Origin: an uncultured Tateyamaria sp. | GTDB lineage: Bacteria > Pseudomonadota > Alphaproteobacteria > Rhodobacterales > Rhodobacteraceae | Length of the DNA: 64,000 bases | Assembly: GCF_947487805.1 (NCBI RefSeq) | Contig: NZ_CANKXW010000002.1 | Location: 496,001 to 560,000 of the forward strand | Direction of reading: 5' to 3' | In this document: piece by piece, positions 1-9,618 of the stretch | How the letters are laid out: every line of letters starts with the position of its first letter | Numbering within the stretch: the first letter of the stretch is position 1 | Program-made: the position numbers and the translations under genes | The notes under the pieces: generated by a model | Told to the model about the DNA's origin: nothing | Databases searched by the model: none | The model's input: the letters and a program-made list of their open reading frames with translations, nothing else

Positions 1-377
1 ACGAGGCCGCGGATCAGGTCTATCCTCAGCTTGGCTTTGGTCCGGACTACCACGCGGCCACCGGAAACACGACCTATACGGCTGAATTCCACCTGACTTA
101 CGTGCGCGAGTTGCACGTCAACGATCCGGTCACCGTCACGTTCCAACTCATCGATTTCGACCGGAAACGCTTTCATTCCTATCAGGAGATCCGGCATCAG
201 GACGGATGGCTCGCCGCCTGCGGCGAGGCGATGACGCTGCATGTCGATCAATCCGGCCCCCGCGTGGCGCCTATGCCGGATGACGTGTTTGCGCGCGTCG
301 AAGCCATGGGACGCGCACACGCGGACCTGCCGCGCCCGGACCGTGTTGGCGCCAGCATCGGGATCCGGAGAAGGTGA
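1..377 (+). CDS. Thioesterase family protein (hotdog fold), 5' end outside window
   Basis: The reading frame is open from position 3 and ends at 377, giving about 124 residues of the C-terminal part. The sequence has the look of 4HBT-type acyl-CoA thioesterases, with TYTAEFHLTYVRELHVNDPV followed by the strand-rich FQLIDFDRKRFHSYQEI and a central GEAMTLHVD strand. Similar small thioesterases follow L-carnitine dehydrogenase genes in Rhizobiales and Rhodobacterales, where they act on betainyl-CoA or similar thioesters. The upstream neighbour is not in the window, so this substrate is only a suggestion. The start codon lies before position 1. Confidence 0.7.
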   Translation, partial: EAADQVYPQLGFGPDYHAATGNTTYTAEFHLTYVRELHVNDPVTVTFQLIDFDRKRFHSYQEIRHQDGWLAACGEAMTLHVDQSGPRVAPMPDDVFARVEAMGRAHADLPRPDRVGASIGIRRR

Positions 378-485
378 AGATGGCGCAAGGGAAGGCGCAG
401 CTTGCTCAGCTCTGCGCATTCTACGCCCTTTTCACTCTGCACCCCGCGGGATATACGCCAGCGCAATTCAACGAACAGGTGACGC

Positions 486-1001
486 ATGCCAGGCTGGGAA
501 TACAAAGTCGTACCCGCACCCACCAAAGGGGTCAAAGCACCCGGCGTAAAAGGCCCCGAGGCCCGTTTCGCAAACGCGCTCGAAACGCTGATGAACGAGA
601 TGGGCAGCGTCGGATGGGAATATCAGCGCGCGGAAACACTGCCGTCAGTCGAACGGTCCGGCCTGACCGGCAGCACCACGGAATGGCGCAATATTCTGGT
701 GTTCCGCCGTGCAACGTCAGACCCGATCGACGATTTCGAACCGGAATTGCTGCCCGCACCCGCCCCGGACGCCGCGCCGGAACCGCCAGAGACCACCGCA
801 CCGGATGCACCGGAAACCACCGACGAAAGCCCGCGTGAAACTGAGGCAGAGGACACTGAATTTGTACCCGGCAAAGGCGCTACCGAGATGCAGCCCGACA
901 ATGGCGTTGAGGAAACAAGCGAGGTGGCAGGCATGACCACATCGCTCAAAAGCCTCGCATCCCAGCGCAGCGGCAAGCCGGACGCAAAAAACAGCGACTA
1001 G
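486..1001 (+). CDS. DUF4177 domain-containing protein
   Basis: A 171-residue protein of unknown function. The first 70 or so residues (GWEYKVVPAP, then LNEMGSVGWEYQRAETLP and a strand ending RNILVFRR) match the short DUF4177 pattern, in which aromatic residues flank a GWE motif. The remaining 100 residues are rich in Pro, Glu, Asp and Thr and are probably disordered. No signal peptide or membrane segment is visible. The gene converges with bolA, and the two stop codons share the palindrome ctag at 998-1001. The frame and codon use support a real gene; the role is unknown. Confidence 0.75.
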   Translation: MPGWEYKVVPAPTKGVKAPGVKGPEARFANALETLMNEMGSVGWEYQRAETLPSVERSGLTGSTTEWRNILVFRRATSDPIDDFEPELLPAPAPDAAPEPPETTAPDAPETTDESPRETEAEDTEFVPGKGATEMQPDNGVEETSEVAGMTTSLKSLASQRSGKPDAKNSD

Positions 1002-1255
1002 ACGTCGAGATCAAGTGCCAGCGCATGGATGCGCCCGATCAGCTCCGGCCCCAAGGCCGCATGCACGGCCCTGTGTCGCGCGACCCGGGATTTCCCTGAC
1101 AAATCAGAGCTGCGCAACAGGACGTTAAAGTGGCTCTCTCCTCCAGCCGGCGCCCCGGAATGGCCTGCATGGCTGGCGCTATCGTCCTCGACGACCAATT
1201 CGCGCGGTGCAAACGCAGCACGCAGCTTTTCTTCTATTTCTTGCCGAACGGACAT
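998..1255 (-). CDS. bolA: BolA family protein
   Basis: An 85-residue BolA-like protein (MSVRQEIEEKLRAAF start). It has the typical H-containing segment SHFNVLLRSSDLSGKSRVAR and the helix HRAVHAAL ending in IHALALDL. BolA proteins partner with monothiol glutaredoxins in iron-sulfur cluster trafficking and can bind DNA; BolA-J domain-cobST neighbourhoods are common in Rhodobacterales. The ATG at 1255 gives the family-typical N-terminus. A GTG at 1264, preceded closely by an AAGGGG Shine-Dalgarno, would add MKK and cannot be excluded. The gene is divergent from the J-domain gene. Confidence 0.85.
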   Translation of the reverse strand: MSVRQEIEEKLRAAFAPRELVVEDDSASHAGHSGAPAGGESHFNVLLRSSDLSGKSRVARHRAVHAALGPELIGRIHALALDLDV

Positions 1256-1330
1256 TTTTTTCACGAGACCCCTTCAATCCTGATCCTACAAGTTTAAACT
1301 CTGTGCCTCGAGTCGGAAAGGACCCCCGTG

Positions 1331-1957
1331 ATGCGCAAATCTGATCCCTTTGGTTTCGACATGTCCGTCTCTTCGGCGAAAAAGAAGAATCCGCGCGGCC
1401 GCAGGGGCATGTCCGGCGCGTCCGAGACGTCAACCCGCGTCTGTGATCACGAGGGATGCGAAGAAGCGGGAAAATTCCGCGCACCCAAAGCGCCCGACGT
1501 GCTTGATGATTTCTTCTGGTTCTGCCAGCAGCACGTGCGCGAATACAATCTCAAGTGGAATTTCTTCGACGGCACAACCGAAGCGGAGATCAACGCACAG
1601 CAATCCAAGGACAAGGTGTGGGAGCGCGCAACCAAACCCATGACCGACCCCGAGGCACGCGCCTGGGCGCGGCTGGGCATCGAAGACCCGCACCAAGTTC
1701 TGGGTAAGAACGCGACGCAGAATCCGGGCCGTGGCGGCAATGCGTCCTCGCGCCGTCTGCCGCCCACCGAAAAACGTGCCATCGAAATCCTTGACGCCAA
1801 GGCGGATGCGACAAAGGCAGAGGTGCGCAAGGCCTACAAGGCGTTGATCAAGGTGCTGCACCCCGACATGAACGGCGGCGATCGCAGCCAGGAAGAACAG
1901 CTGCAAGAGGTCGTCTGGGCCTGGGACCAGATCAAGGACAGTCGCAACTTCAAATAG
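1331..1957 (+). CDS. J domain-containing (DnaJ-like) protein
   Basis: A 208-residue protein whose C-terminal 60 residues form a J domain with the HPD signature (KVLHPDMNGGD), which stimulates the ATPase of DnaK. The N-terminal two thirds has a conserved Cys/His-containing stretch (VCDHEGCEEAGKFRAP, then FFWFCQQHVREYN) that could bind a metal, and no Gly/Phe region, so it is a specialised co-chaperone and not DnaJ itself. Start: ATG at 1331, preceded by GGAAAGGA; a GTG directly before it at 1328 is an alternative. It lies upstream of cobS, a position conserved in Rhodobacterales, but no direct role in cobalt insertion is known. Confidence 0.88.
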   Translation: MRKSDPFGFDMSVSSAKKKNPRGRRGMSGASETSTRVCDHEGCEEAGKFRAPKAPDVLDDFFWFCQQHVREYNLKWNFFDGTTEAEINAQQSKDKVWERATKPMTDPEARAWARLGIEDPHQVLGKNATQNPGRGGNASSRRLPPTEKRAIEILDAKADATKAEVRKAYKALIKVLHPDMNGGDRSQEEQLQEVVWAWDQIKDSRNFK

Positions 1958-2150
1958 TTAGCGCATAGGAACCGCGGAAACGGCACGGCCTTCGGGGCGC
2001 CTGCGAAAACTGGACTGGAGAATTTCTGATTTGGCATCATGCGCCCAAGCTGCGCATTTTGCTGAATTTTCCGCGCGCTATTTTGCATTTCCGACGCGTT
2101 GCGTCGCCCCTTCCCCTTGTCCTTGATCGTGTTATGTTGCACCACGATCC

Positions 2151-2169
2151 GCGCGCCAATTCGGCGCGC
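2151..2169 (+). promoter_or_regulatory. Hairpin in the cobS leader
   Basis: GCGCGCC, a five-base loop, then GGCGCGC form a perfect 7-bp stem about 27 bases before the cobS ATG. The 238-bp region before cobS (1958-2195) otherwise shows no B12-box-type riboswitch signature and no clear sigma-70 promoter. A role in controlling cobST translation is possible but unproven. Confidence 0.3.
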
Positions 2170-2195
2170 TTACTGCTTTTGAAGGGACGGGCGAC

Positions 2196-3182
2196 ATGGC
2201 CGACGGCGCGATGGATATCAACGCAAAACCCAGCGAAGAGATTTCGGTGCGCGAAGTCTTTGGCATCGATACGGATATGGTTGTCAAAGGGTTTGCCGAG
2301 ACCGCCGACCGCGTGCCGGACATCGACAGCACCTACAAGTTCGATCCTGACACTACCCTCGCCATTCTGGCGGGCTTCAACCACAACCGCCGCGTGATGA
2401 TCCAGGGCTATCACGGGACGGGCAAGTCGACCCACATCGAACAGGTCGCCGCCCGCCTGAACTGGCCTGCAGTCCGCGTCAACCTCGACAGCCACATCAG
2501 CCGGATCGACCTGATCGGCAAGGACGCGATCAAGCTGAAGGATGGCAAGCAAGTCACTGATTTCCAAGAGGGTATCCTGCCCTGGGCCTTGCGCAACCCC
2601 ACGGCCATCGTGTTCGACGAATACGATGCAGGACGCGCCGACGTGATGTTTGTGATCCAGCGTGTGCTGGAAGTTGACGGCAAGCTGACGCTGCTGGACC
2701 AGAACCAGGTGATCGAACCGCACCCTTATTTCCGCATCTTCGCGACCGCGAACACGGTCGGTTTGGGCGACACCACGGGCCTCTATCACGGCACCCAACA
2801 GATCAACCAAGGCCAGATGGACCGCTGGAGCCTCGTGGCGACGCTGAACTATCTGTCGATCGATGCCGAGACAGCCATCGTGCTGTCCAAGAACCCGCAT
2901 TACAACACCGCCGAGGGCCGCAAGACCGTCAAACAGATGGTGACCGTAGCCGACCTGACGCGTACGGCCTTTATGAATGGCGACCTCAGCACCGTGATGT
3001 CGCCCCGGACGGTCATCGCTTGGGCCCAAAACGCCGAGATTTTCCGCAATGTGGGCTATGCGTTCCGGTTGTCGTTCCTGAACAAATGCGACGAGCTTGA
3101 GCGGCAGACAGTTGCCGAGTTCTACCAGCGTCTGTTCGACGAGGAACTGCCGGAGAGTGCGGCGAGTGTGAGCTTGGGGTGA
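2196..3182 (+). CDS. cobS: Aerobic cobaltochelatase subunit CobS
   Basis: A 328-residue AAA+ ATPase, the family-typical length. CobS and CobT form the chelatase motor that, with CobN, inserts cobalt into hydrogenobyrinic acid a,c-diamide in the oxygen-dependent B12 pathway. Walker A is [10 protein letters not shown] near residue 70, Walker B is IVFDEYDAG near residue 143, and sensor-like [12 protein letters not shown] follows. The start ([18 protein letters not shown]) matches known CobS proteins and is preceded by GAAGGGACG. The stop overlaps the GTG of the next gene. CobN is not in the window. Confidence 0.96.
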   Translation: MADGAMDINAKPSEEISVREVFGIDTDMVVKGFAETADRVPDIDSTYKFDPDTTLAILAGFNHNRRVMIQGYHGTGKSTHIEQVAARLNWPAVRVNLDSHISRIDLIGKDAIKLKDGKQVTDFQEGILPWALRNPTAIVFDEYDAGRADVMFVIQRVLEVDGKLTLLDQNQVIEPHPYFRIFATANTVGLGDTTGLYHGTQQINQGQMDRWSLVATLNYLSIDAETAIVLSKNPHYNTAEGRKTVKQMVTVADLTRTAFMNGDLSTVMSPRTVIAWAQNAEIFRNVGYAFRLSFLNKCDELERQTVAEFYQRLFDEELPESAASVSLG

Positions 3183-3628
3183 GACCATCTCTCTGCGATA
3201 TGATCTACTCTGCGCTAATCGGCGGTTCACTGACGGCTATGACGGTAGTGTCAGCTTCGGCGGAGCAAAGATTTGGTTACCCGCACGACGGCACTTTACA
3301 GCAACAATCGGCATTTTGCGTGACTGTGCGTCAAGCCAATGCGCTGGCCATGGATGATGCGGCCCGCAAAATCGACCATTTGGGTGCCAGCCGGCCTGCG
3401 CCCGTTCCAGACGATGTCGTGGAACTTGTGGGAGGCGCAATTGAGTATGAACGTGCTCAAAGAAGCGCTGACAAGTGGGTTCAGCAAATTGAATCCTTGT
3501 CTGGCACATACTACTACCCACTAATGTCCGGTGCTGGAACGCCATACACGACAGCTGACGGCCAAAAATTGTTAACAGCGTTTATGCAATGCGCGGATTT
3601 AATAACACGAGCGGCAAGAGATCAGTGA
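3179..3628 (+). CDS. Small putative secreted protein between cobS and cobT
   Basis: A 149-residue protein I do not recognise. The N-terminus ([20 protein letters not shown] followed by AEQR) looks like a Sec signal peptide with an AxA-type cleavage site; the mature part has three Cys and no membrane segment. The GTG at 3179 overlaps the cobS stop (GTGA), and its own stop overlaps the GTG start of cobT (GTGA at 3625-3628), so translation is probably coupled along the operon. An ATG at 3200 is another start. Base composition is AT-richer than in cobS or cobT, suggesting later insertion between two genes that are normally adjacent. Confidence 0.65.
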   Translation: MRPSLCDMIYSALIGGSLTAMTVVSASAEQRFGYPHDGTLQQQSAFCVTVRQANALAMDDAARKIDHLGASRPAPVPDDVVELVGGAIEYERAQRSADKWVQQIESLSGTYYYPLMSGAGTPYTTADGQKLLTAFMQCADLITRAARDQ

Positions 3629-5502
3629 GCACCCAAAACGACAACCCCGCCGATCCGTTCAAAAAGGCGCTGGCCGAGGCCACCAAGGTCATGGCCAATG
3701 ATCCCGAGCTGAACGTCTCGTACTCCGTCGATCCGGCGGGGGTGTCGGGCGACTCGATGCGGTTGCCACAGGTCAGCCGCCGAATGACGCGTGACGAGGT
3801 GCTTCTCGCACGCGGCACCGCCGATGCGCTGGCCCTGCACCGCCGCTACCATAACGGCCAGACCCACGCGCGTTACTCTCCGCAAGGCGAGATGGCCCGC
3901 GACCTCTATGAGGCGATGGAAACCGCACGCTGCGAGGCAATGGGCGCGCGCGACATGCCCGGCACGGCGGGAAACATCGACGCAAAGATCGCCAACGAAG
4001 CGATGCGCAAGGGCTATGACCAGTGCAAGCAGGCCAGCGATGTGCCCTTGGCCACCGCCGCTGGATACCTTGTGCGCCACCTTGCAACCGGGCGCGACCT
4101 GCCCGGCGGTGCGCAGAACGCAATGGACCTGTGGCGCGGTTTTATCGAGGATCAGGCAGGCGGCACGCTCGAAGATCTGGGCGATATCCTTGATGATCAA
4201 GCGGCCTTTGCTCGTTTCGCGCGGCAAGTGATCACCGATCTTGGCTATGGTGACCAACTGGGCGACGATCCTGATCAACTGGACGACGATCAGGAAGACC
4301 AGGCCGAAGAAGGTCAGGAAGAAGAGCAGGAACCAGACAGCACCGGTCAGGACGATCAGGATCAGGACAACGAGGACGCCAGCCCCGAATCGTCGCAGGA
4401 CGAACAGCAGGACGCCAGCCAGGCGCAGGTCTCCATGGATGACATGGCGGATCAGGAACTGGGCGAGGAAGCGGAGATGCCCGAAGGCGAGGCGCCGCTC
4501 GAACCCCCTGCCCCGCAGCCCGTGTCCGAGGCCGATCCCGATTATCAGGTTTATCTGTCCGAACATGACGAGGAGATCGCCGCCGAAGACCTCGCCGAGC
4601 CTGTCGAGTTGGAACGCCTGCGCGCCTATCTCGACCAGCAGCTCGAGCCTCTCAAAGGCGCGGTGAGCCGTCTGGCCAACAAATTGCAGCGCCGCCTTCA
4701 GGCACAACAGAACCGGTCCTGGGAATTCGACCTCGAAGAGGGCACGCTTGATGCGGGTCGCTTGGCGCGGATCGTGGCCAACCCCACAACGCCCCTGTCC
4801 TTCAAGGTCGAGAAAGACACGGAATTCCGCGATACATGCGTGACCCTGCTTCTCGACAACTCCGGCTCCATGCGCGGGCGCCCGATTTCGATTGCGGCGA
4901 TCTGTGCGGACGTGCTGGCGCGCACGCTGGAACGCTGCAACGTCAAGGTCGAGATCCTCGGTTTTACCACACGCGCGTGGAAAGGTGGCCTCGCCCGCGA
5001 GGCATGGCTTAACGAAGGCCGCCCAACACAGCCGGGCCGATTGAACGATCTGCGCCACATCATCTACAAGTCCGCCGACGCCCCGTGGCGTCGGGCGCGG
5101 CCCAACCTCGGCCTGATGATGAAAGAAGGCTTGCTCAAGGAGAACATCGACGGTGAAGCGCTCGAATGGGCGCACCGTCGCATGGTCTCCCGCCCAGAGG
5201 CGCGCAAGATCCTGATGGTCATCTCCGACGGTGCGCCGGTAGATGACAGTACATTGTCGGTGAACCCCGCCAACTACCTGGAAAAGCACCTGCGCGACGT
5301 CATCGACATGGTCGAGCGCAAGCGCATGGTCGAGTTGCTGGCAATCGGCATCGGCCATGACGTGACCCGCTACTATGACCGGGCGGTGACGATTACGGAT
5401 GTCGAACAACTGGCGGGCGCCATGACAGAGCAACTGGCCGCGCTGTTCGACTCGGACCCGCGGGCGCGCGCGCGCGTCATGGGGATGAAGCGCGCAGGTT
5501 GA
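3625..5502 (+). CDS. cobT: Aerobic cobaltochelatase subunit CobT
   Basis: A 625-residue partner of CobS. It has an N-terminal helical part, a very acidic central stretch rich in Asp, Glu and Gln (about residues 210-310), and a C-terminal von Willebrand A domain with the MIDAS motif DNSGSMRG and later SDGAPVDD. The start used is GTG at 3625, which overlaps the stop of the preceding gene and gives the family-like N-terminus after STQND ([14 protein letters not shown]); an in-frame ATG at 3589 would add 12 residues inside the upstream gene. Its length agrees with CobT proteins of Rhodobacterales. Confidence 0.95.
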   Translation: MSTQNDNPADPFKKALAEATKVMANDPELNVSYSVDPAGVSGDSMRLPQVSRRMTRDEVLLARGTADALALHRRYHNGQTHARYSPQGEMARDLYEAMETARCEAMGARDMPGTAGNIDAKIANEAMRKGYDQCKQASDVPLATAAGYLVRHLATGRDLPGGAQNAMDLWRGFIEDQAGGTLEDLGDILDDQAAFARFARQVITDLGYGDQLGDDPDQLDDDQEDQAEEGQEEEQEPDSTGQDDQDQDNEDASPESSQDEQQDASQAQVSMDDMADQELGEEAEMPEGEAPLEPPAPQPVSEADPDYQVYLSEHDEEIAAEDLAEPVELERLRAYLDQQLEPLKGAVSRLANKLQRRLQAQQNRSWEFDLEEGTLDAGRLARIVANPTTPLSFKVEKDTEFRDTCVTLLLDNSGSMRGRPISIAAICADVLARTLERCNVKVEILGFTTRAWKGGLAREAWLNEGRPTQPGRLNDLRHIIYKSADAPWRRARPNLGLMMKEGLLKENIDGEALEWAHRRMVSRPEARKILMVISDGAPVDDSTLSVNPANYLEKHLRDVIDMVERKRMVELLAIGIGHDVTRYYDRAVTITDVEQLAGAMTEQLAALFDSDPRARARVMGMKRAG

Positions 5503-5545
5503 TTGCAGCCACGGAACAGTCCGCACACATAGACAGGGGACGCCC

Positions 5546-7336
5546 ATGTTTCAGAGTTTCGATGTCACCGCCCGCCCGGAACAGGGTCCGCCCCGCCTTG
5601 CCGCCTTGCGCACTTGTCTCGAGGCTGAAGGGCTCGACGGGTTTCTGATCCCGCGGGCGGATGCGCATCAGGGGGAATATGTCTCGGCGCGCGATGAACG
5701 GCTGGCATGGCTGACAGGCTTTACCGGGTCCGCCGGGTTCTGTGCCGCGCTGCGCGATACGGCGGGCGTCTTTATCGACGGCCGCTACCGCACGCAGGTC
5801 AAGGCGCAGGTCGCTGACGACTTCACCCCCGTCCCCTGGCCCGAAACATCGCTGGCCGCGTGGCTGATCACCCAATTGCCCGATGGCGGAAAGGTCGGGT
5901 TCGATCCGTGGCTGCACACCCCCGGGCAGATCGCGCAGGCGCGCGCCGAATTGGACGGAACGGCTATCGAGCTTGTGCAATCGGGCAACCTGGTCGATCG
6001 CATTTGGGACGATCAACCGCCCCCCGCAGCAGAGCCCGCCAAAGTGCACGAGTTGACCTTTGCCGGAGAATCCCACGCGGAAAAACGCGCCCGTCTGGGC
6101 AAGGCCCTGGCAGACAAAGGCATTGCCAGCGCGGTCATCACGCTGCCGGATTCGCTTTGCTGGCTGCTCAACCTGCGCGGCGCCGACATCCCGCGCAATC
6201 CGATTGCGCAAGGGTTTGCCGTGCTCCACGCCTCCGGCACAGTCGATCTGTTCATGGATCACGCCAAGTTGGCGGACGTGCGCGACCACCTTGGCGCGGA
6301 TGTGACCTGCCACGACCCGGGCGAACTATTGGCCCATCTCGTCACACTCGAAGGCCCCGTCCGCCTGGAAAAGTCCTCTGTCCCCGTCATCGTCGCGGAC
6401 ACCGTGGGCGACCGCGTCAGCTGGGGCGCCGATCCCTGCGCCCTGCCCAAGGCCTGCAAGAATGCGGCCGAAATCGCCGGTACCGCCGAGGCGCATTTGC
6501 GGGACGGTGCTGCGGTCGTGGAACTGCTCGCCTGGCTCGATGCTCAGCCCGCCGGATCTCTGCGAGAAACCCAGGTCGTGACCCAACTCGAAGGCTACAG
6601 ACGCCGCGACAACGCGCTTCAGGACATCAGTTTCGAGACCATAGCAGGCACCGGCCCCAATGGCGCAATCATGCACTACCGCGTGACGACAGAAACCGAC
6701 AGCACCTTGCAGGACGGACATCTTCTGGTGCTCGACAGCGGGGGCCAATACCTCGATGGCACCACCGACATCACACGCACCATCCCCATCGGTTCCCCGC
6801 CGATGGAAGCCTGCCGCGCCTTCACCCGCGTGCTCATGGGCATGATCGCCATGTCCCGGCTGATCTGGCCCAAAGGCCTCGCCGGTCGCGATATCGAGGC
6901 AATTGGCCGCGCACCCCTCTGGTACGCGCATCAGGATTTCGACCACGGCCTTGGCCACGGGGTGGGCGCCTACCTCTCCGTCCACGAAGGCCCGCAGCGG
7001 CTCAGCCGCGTGAGCACGGTGCCGTTCGAGCCGGGCATGATCCTCTCCAATGAACCCGGGTACTACCGCGAAGGCGCCTTTGGCATCCGCATAGAAAACC
7101 TGCTGGTCGTGGAACAGGCCACGCCGCCGCCGCAAGGCGACAGCCACCGCGAGATGCTCTGCTGGCGCACATTGACCTTTGCGCCCATCGACCGCCACCT
7201 GATCGTGACCGATTTGCTGGACGACCCGTCGCGCGACTGGCTCAATGACTATCATGCCGAGGTTTTGACCAAAATCGCGCCGCGCGTATCAGCAGAGGCA
7301 GCACGCTGGCTCGCCATGGCTTGTGCACCGCTCTAG
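5546..7336 (+). CDS. pepP: M24 family Xaa-Pro aminopeptidase (aminopeptidase P)
   Basis: A 596-residue cytosolic metallopeptidase that removes N-terminal residues before proline. It has the long three-domain form: two creatinase-like N-terminal domains (to about residue 310) and a pita-bread catalytic domain. Metal ligands are visible in LDSGGQYLDGTTDITRT (two Asp), HGLGHGVGAYLSVHEGP (His), LSNEPGYY (Glu) and FGIRIENLLVV (Glu). It lies 43 bp after cobT on the same strand, so it may be co-transcribed, but no functional link is known. Confidence 0.93.
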   Translation: MFQSFDVTARPEQGPPRLAALRTCLEAEGLDGFLIPRADAHQGEYVSARDERLAWLTGFTGSAGFCAALRDTAGVFIDGRYRTQVKAQVADDFTPVPWPETSLAAWLITQLPDGGKVGFDPWLHTPGQIAQARAELDGTAIELVQSGNLVDRIWDDQPPPAAEPAKVHELTFAGESHAEKRARLGKALADKGIASAVITLPDSLCWLLNLRGADIPRNPIAQGFAVLHASGTVDLFMDHAKLADVRDHLGADVTCHDPGELLAHLVTLEGPVRLEKSSVPVIVADTVGDRVSWGADPCALPKACKNAAEIAGTAEAHLRDGAAVVELLAWLDAQPAGSLRETQVVTQLEGYRRRDNALQDISFETIAGTGPNGAIMHYRVTTETDSTLQDGHLLVLDSGGQYLDGTTDITRTIPIGSPPMEACRAFTRVLMGMIAMSRLIWPKGLAGRDIEAIGRAPLWYAHQDFDHGLGHGVGAYLSVHEGPQRLSRVSTVPFEPGMILSNEPGYYREGAFGIRIENLLVVEQATPPPQGDSHREMLCWRTLTFAPIDRHLIVTDLLDDPSRDWLNDYHAEVLTKIAPRVSAEAARWLAMACAPL

Positions 7337-7413
7337 TACTGGTGGTGCTGTCAAGGATCTGTTACACCCGCGCTTCATCACTGCAGCAGTCGATACATGC
7401 AAGGAGACGTCCC

Positions 7414-7758
7414 ATGGCCGATCACATCACGATCCGAAAAGCCCCCGGCACCTGGACGGTGCGCGCAGGCGGGGCTGTCCTGGGTGAAAGCGCCGAGGCG
7501 CTGGAACTGACCGAAGGCGACTATCCCCCGGTCATCTACTTCCCGCGCAAGGATATCGCGATGGCTTTTCTCGACCGGACCGAAAAGTCCTCCCATTGCC
7601 CGCACAAGGGCGACGCCAGCTATTTTTCCGTGGTGACCAAATCCCAAACTCTCGAAAACGCGGTCTGGAGCTACGAGGACCCGAAGGAGGGCGTCACACG
7701 GATCAAAGACCATCTGGCCTTCTATTCCGGTGACACCATCGCTGTCGAAGAAATCTGA
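7414..7758 (+). CDS. DUF427 domain-containing protein
   Basis: A 114-residue protein with the DUF427 pattern: ITIRKAPGTWTVRAGGAVLG, VIYFPRKD, then SSHCPHKGDASYFSV and VWSYEDP. DUF427 proteins are small beta-rich proteins found in bacteria and fungi with no firmly assigned reaction. The start ATG at 7414 follows the Shine-Dalgarno AAGGAG at 7401-7406; a longer open frame upstream lacks such a site. It is convergent with the ClC gene. Confidence 0.88.
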   Translation: MADHITIRKAPGTWTVRAGGAVLGESAEALELTEGDYPPVIYFPRKDIAMAFLDRTEKSSHCPHKGDASYFSVVTKSQTLENAVWSYEDPKEGVTRIKDHLAFYSGDTIAVEEI

Positions 7759-7784
7759 GACCCAAGGGTCGGTGGGCGGGCGCC

Positions 7785-7805
7785 TTTTGGGCCAATGGCC
7801 CAAAA
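7785..7805. terminator. Inverted repeat between convergent genes, possible bidirectional terminator
   Basis: TTTTGGGCC, AAT, GGCCCAAAA is a perfect 9-bp inverted repeat between the DUF427 gene and the ClC gene. The A/T ends of the stem would supply a short U-run in both directions, so a bidirectional terminator is likely. Confidence 0.55.
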
Positions 7806-7832
7806 CAGAGCCGCCCGGCGACCCGCCTCATA

Positions 7833-9521
7833 TCAACTGTGTTCTTCCGCCGCCGTGGCCGCCAGCGCCCGGTTGTAGGCCTTCAACGCATCCACATGGA
7901 ACAGCGCGCCTTGCAACTCAGGCGCTGCACTCTCGCCGGTCAGCGTAACTACGGGAATAAAGGGCACCATCGTGCGATCAAAGATCGGTAGTGCGGCCTC
8001 CAACGTTGCATTGGCATCCACATAGATCCCTTCGCCAATCATCTCCCAACACCGCGCCGCATCCGCAGACCGCGCGTCGTCCGGTCCCCGCATCACCGCC
8101 CCAACCCGGAACATCGCCAACAGATAGGCCTGCGGCCCAGCCGCCAGATGTACGCCGCGCCGCTCCAACTGGGTGAGAAAGAAACTCCGGTCCACAAGCC
8201 GCGACGACAGGGCCGTCGACATCGACACGGCCACCATCACCGCCAAACCCGTCTGCCAGTCCCCTGTCAGCTCAAACACGATCAACGTCGTCGATATGGG
8301 CGCGCCCAGCACAGCCGCGGCCACCGCCCCCATCCCCGCCAACGCATAAAGCGTGACAGAGCCAGACACGTCCGGAAAAATTCCTGTGGCCACCAAGCCA
8401 AATCCAAGCCCGGTCAGCGCACCAATCATCAGGGACGGCGAAAACACTCCGCCCCCCATGCGCCCCGCCATGGTGATCGCCACCGCTGCCGTCTTGAGCA
8501 CCACAAACACGACCACTTCGTTCAGCGCCAGCTGCCCGGTCAGGGCCAGCGACGTCGTCTCGTACCCCACCCCGATGATATGCGGATAAAAAATCGCCAT
8601 CGCGCCCAGCAAGGCCCCCGACACCGCCGGGCGCAGCCAGCGAGGCAAACCGGTGCGCGCCTGAAGCGCGGACCCCATGTCATCGGTCCAGAATATCGCC
8701 CGCATCAACACCACCGCTACAAGGCCACTGATCAACCCCAACAACAGAAAGGCGGGCAATTCCTGATAGAACACCAACTCGTTCTCCGACGGCAGCATGA
8801 ACTCCGTTACCCCGCCGAACTCCAGCCGGTTGATCACCGTGCCCGCCACGCTGGCGATCACGATGGGGGCAAAGGCATGGACCGCGAAATGGCGCAACAC
8901 CACCTCCAGTGCGAACAGCGCACCGGCAATCGGCGCGTTGAAACTGGCCGACACCGCTGCGGCCACGGCGCAGCCCAAAAGGTCCCGGCCCGTGATGCCA
9001 TCCGCCTTGATCCAACGACACACCTTGGTCGAGATCACGGCAGCAATATGCACCACCGGCCCCTCGCGCCCGGTTGACCCACCGGTCGACAGGGTGATGA
9101 AACTGGCAAAAGCCGACGCAACCCCGGCGCGCGTGCCCACCCGCCCATCCCGCAAGGCAGCACCCTCGATCACGTCCGCGACGGATCGTGCGGTCGCGTC
9201 CTTGGTAAAATTGTGCAGGATCAACCCGGTCAGCAAGCCGCCAATGATCGGAATGACAAGGATGAAATACCACGGCAGCGACGACGCAAAACTGTGCAGG
9301 TACTGCACATCTTCGGTGCCATAAATCCAGGCTTGAAACGCTTCGATCCCCTTGCGGAAAAACAACGCAGCAAAGCCGGCAGCGATCCCGATGGCCAAGG
9401 CAATGAACCAGAACTGCACCTGGCTTGGCCCGCGGTGGCGCAGTACCAACCACCCGTCGCGGCAGGCATTGACGGCAAGGTCAAGCTGGCGGGCAATGAT
9501 CGGGCGCTGTGGGGCTGGCAT
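7833..9521 (-). CDS. ClC family chloride channel or transporter
   Basis: A 562-residue membrane protein with about ten hydrophobic helices and a C-terminal cytosolic region of about 100 residues that resembles a degenerate CBS pair. The gating glutamate motif GREGP is at residues 151-155 and the conserved GGGVFSPSLMIGA lies further on. Two positions are unusual. The GSGIP anion-binding motif of ClC-ec1 is replaced by sequence around ARSVADV. The intracellular proton glutamate (E203 in ClC-ec1) aligns with Val207 in ALFALEVVL. The valine is the channel-like state, so passive chloride conduction is more likely than proton exchange. Confidence 0.88.
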   Translation of the reverse strand: MPAPQRPIIARQLDLAVNACRDGWLVLRHRGPSQVQFWFIALAIGIAAGFAALFFRKGIEAFQAWIYGTEDVQYLHSFASSLPWYFILVIPIIGGLLTGLILHNFTKDATARSVADVIEGAALRDGRVGTRAGVASAFASFITLSTGGSTGREGPVVHIAAVISTKVCRWIKADGITGRDLLGCAVAAAVSASFNAPIAGALFALEVVLRHFAVHAFAPIVIASVAGTVINRLEFGGVTEFMLPSENELVFYQELPAFLLLGLISGLVAVVLMRAIFWTDDMGSALQARTGLPRWLRPAVSGALLGAMAIFYPHIIGVGYETTSLALTGQLALNEVVVFVVLKTAAVAITMAGRMGGGVFSPSLMIGALTGLGFGLVATGIFPDVSGSVTLYALAGMGAVAAAVLGAPISTTLIVFELTGDWQTGLAVMVAVSMSTALSSRLVDRSFFLTQLERRGVHLAAGPQAYLLAMFRVGAVMRGPDDARSADAARCWEMIGEGIYVDANATLEAALPIFDRTMVPFIPVVTLTGESAAPELQGALFHVDALKAYNRALAATAAEEHS

Positions 9522-9618
9522 TAGACCGGGTCACGGTTGCTCTGGTTGATCCACGCTTAGACCACGTGCCGGGGGAACAAAAGCCCACACAACGTCACAG
9601 CGTCGTCACCGTGCAAAC

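Noticed and set aside
2037-3230. Long antisense frame opposite cobS (397 codons)
   Set aside because: It mirrors the codon structure of cobS at high GC and shows no protein family features.
3622-5547. Long antisense frame opposite cobT (641 codons)
   Set aside because: It is a shadow of cobT; the low-complexity hydrophobic runs arise from the acidic repeats of cobT read backwards.
9525-9618. Terminator after recN
   Set aside because: No stem followed by a T-run could be identified between recN and the ClC gene.
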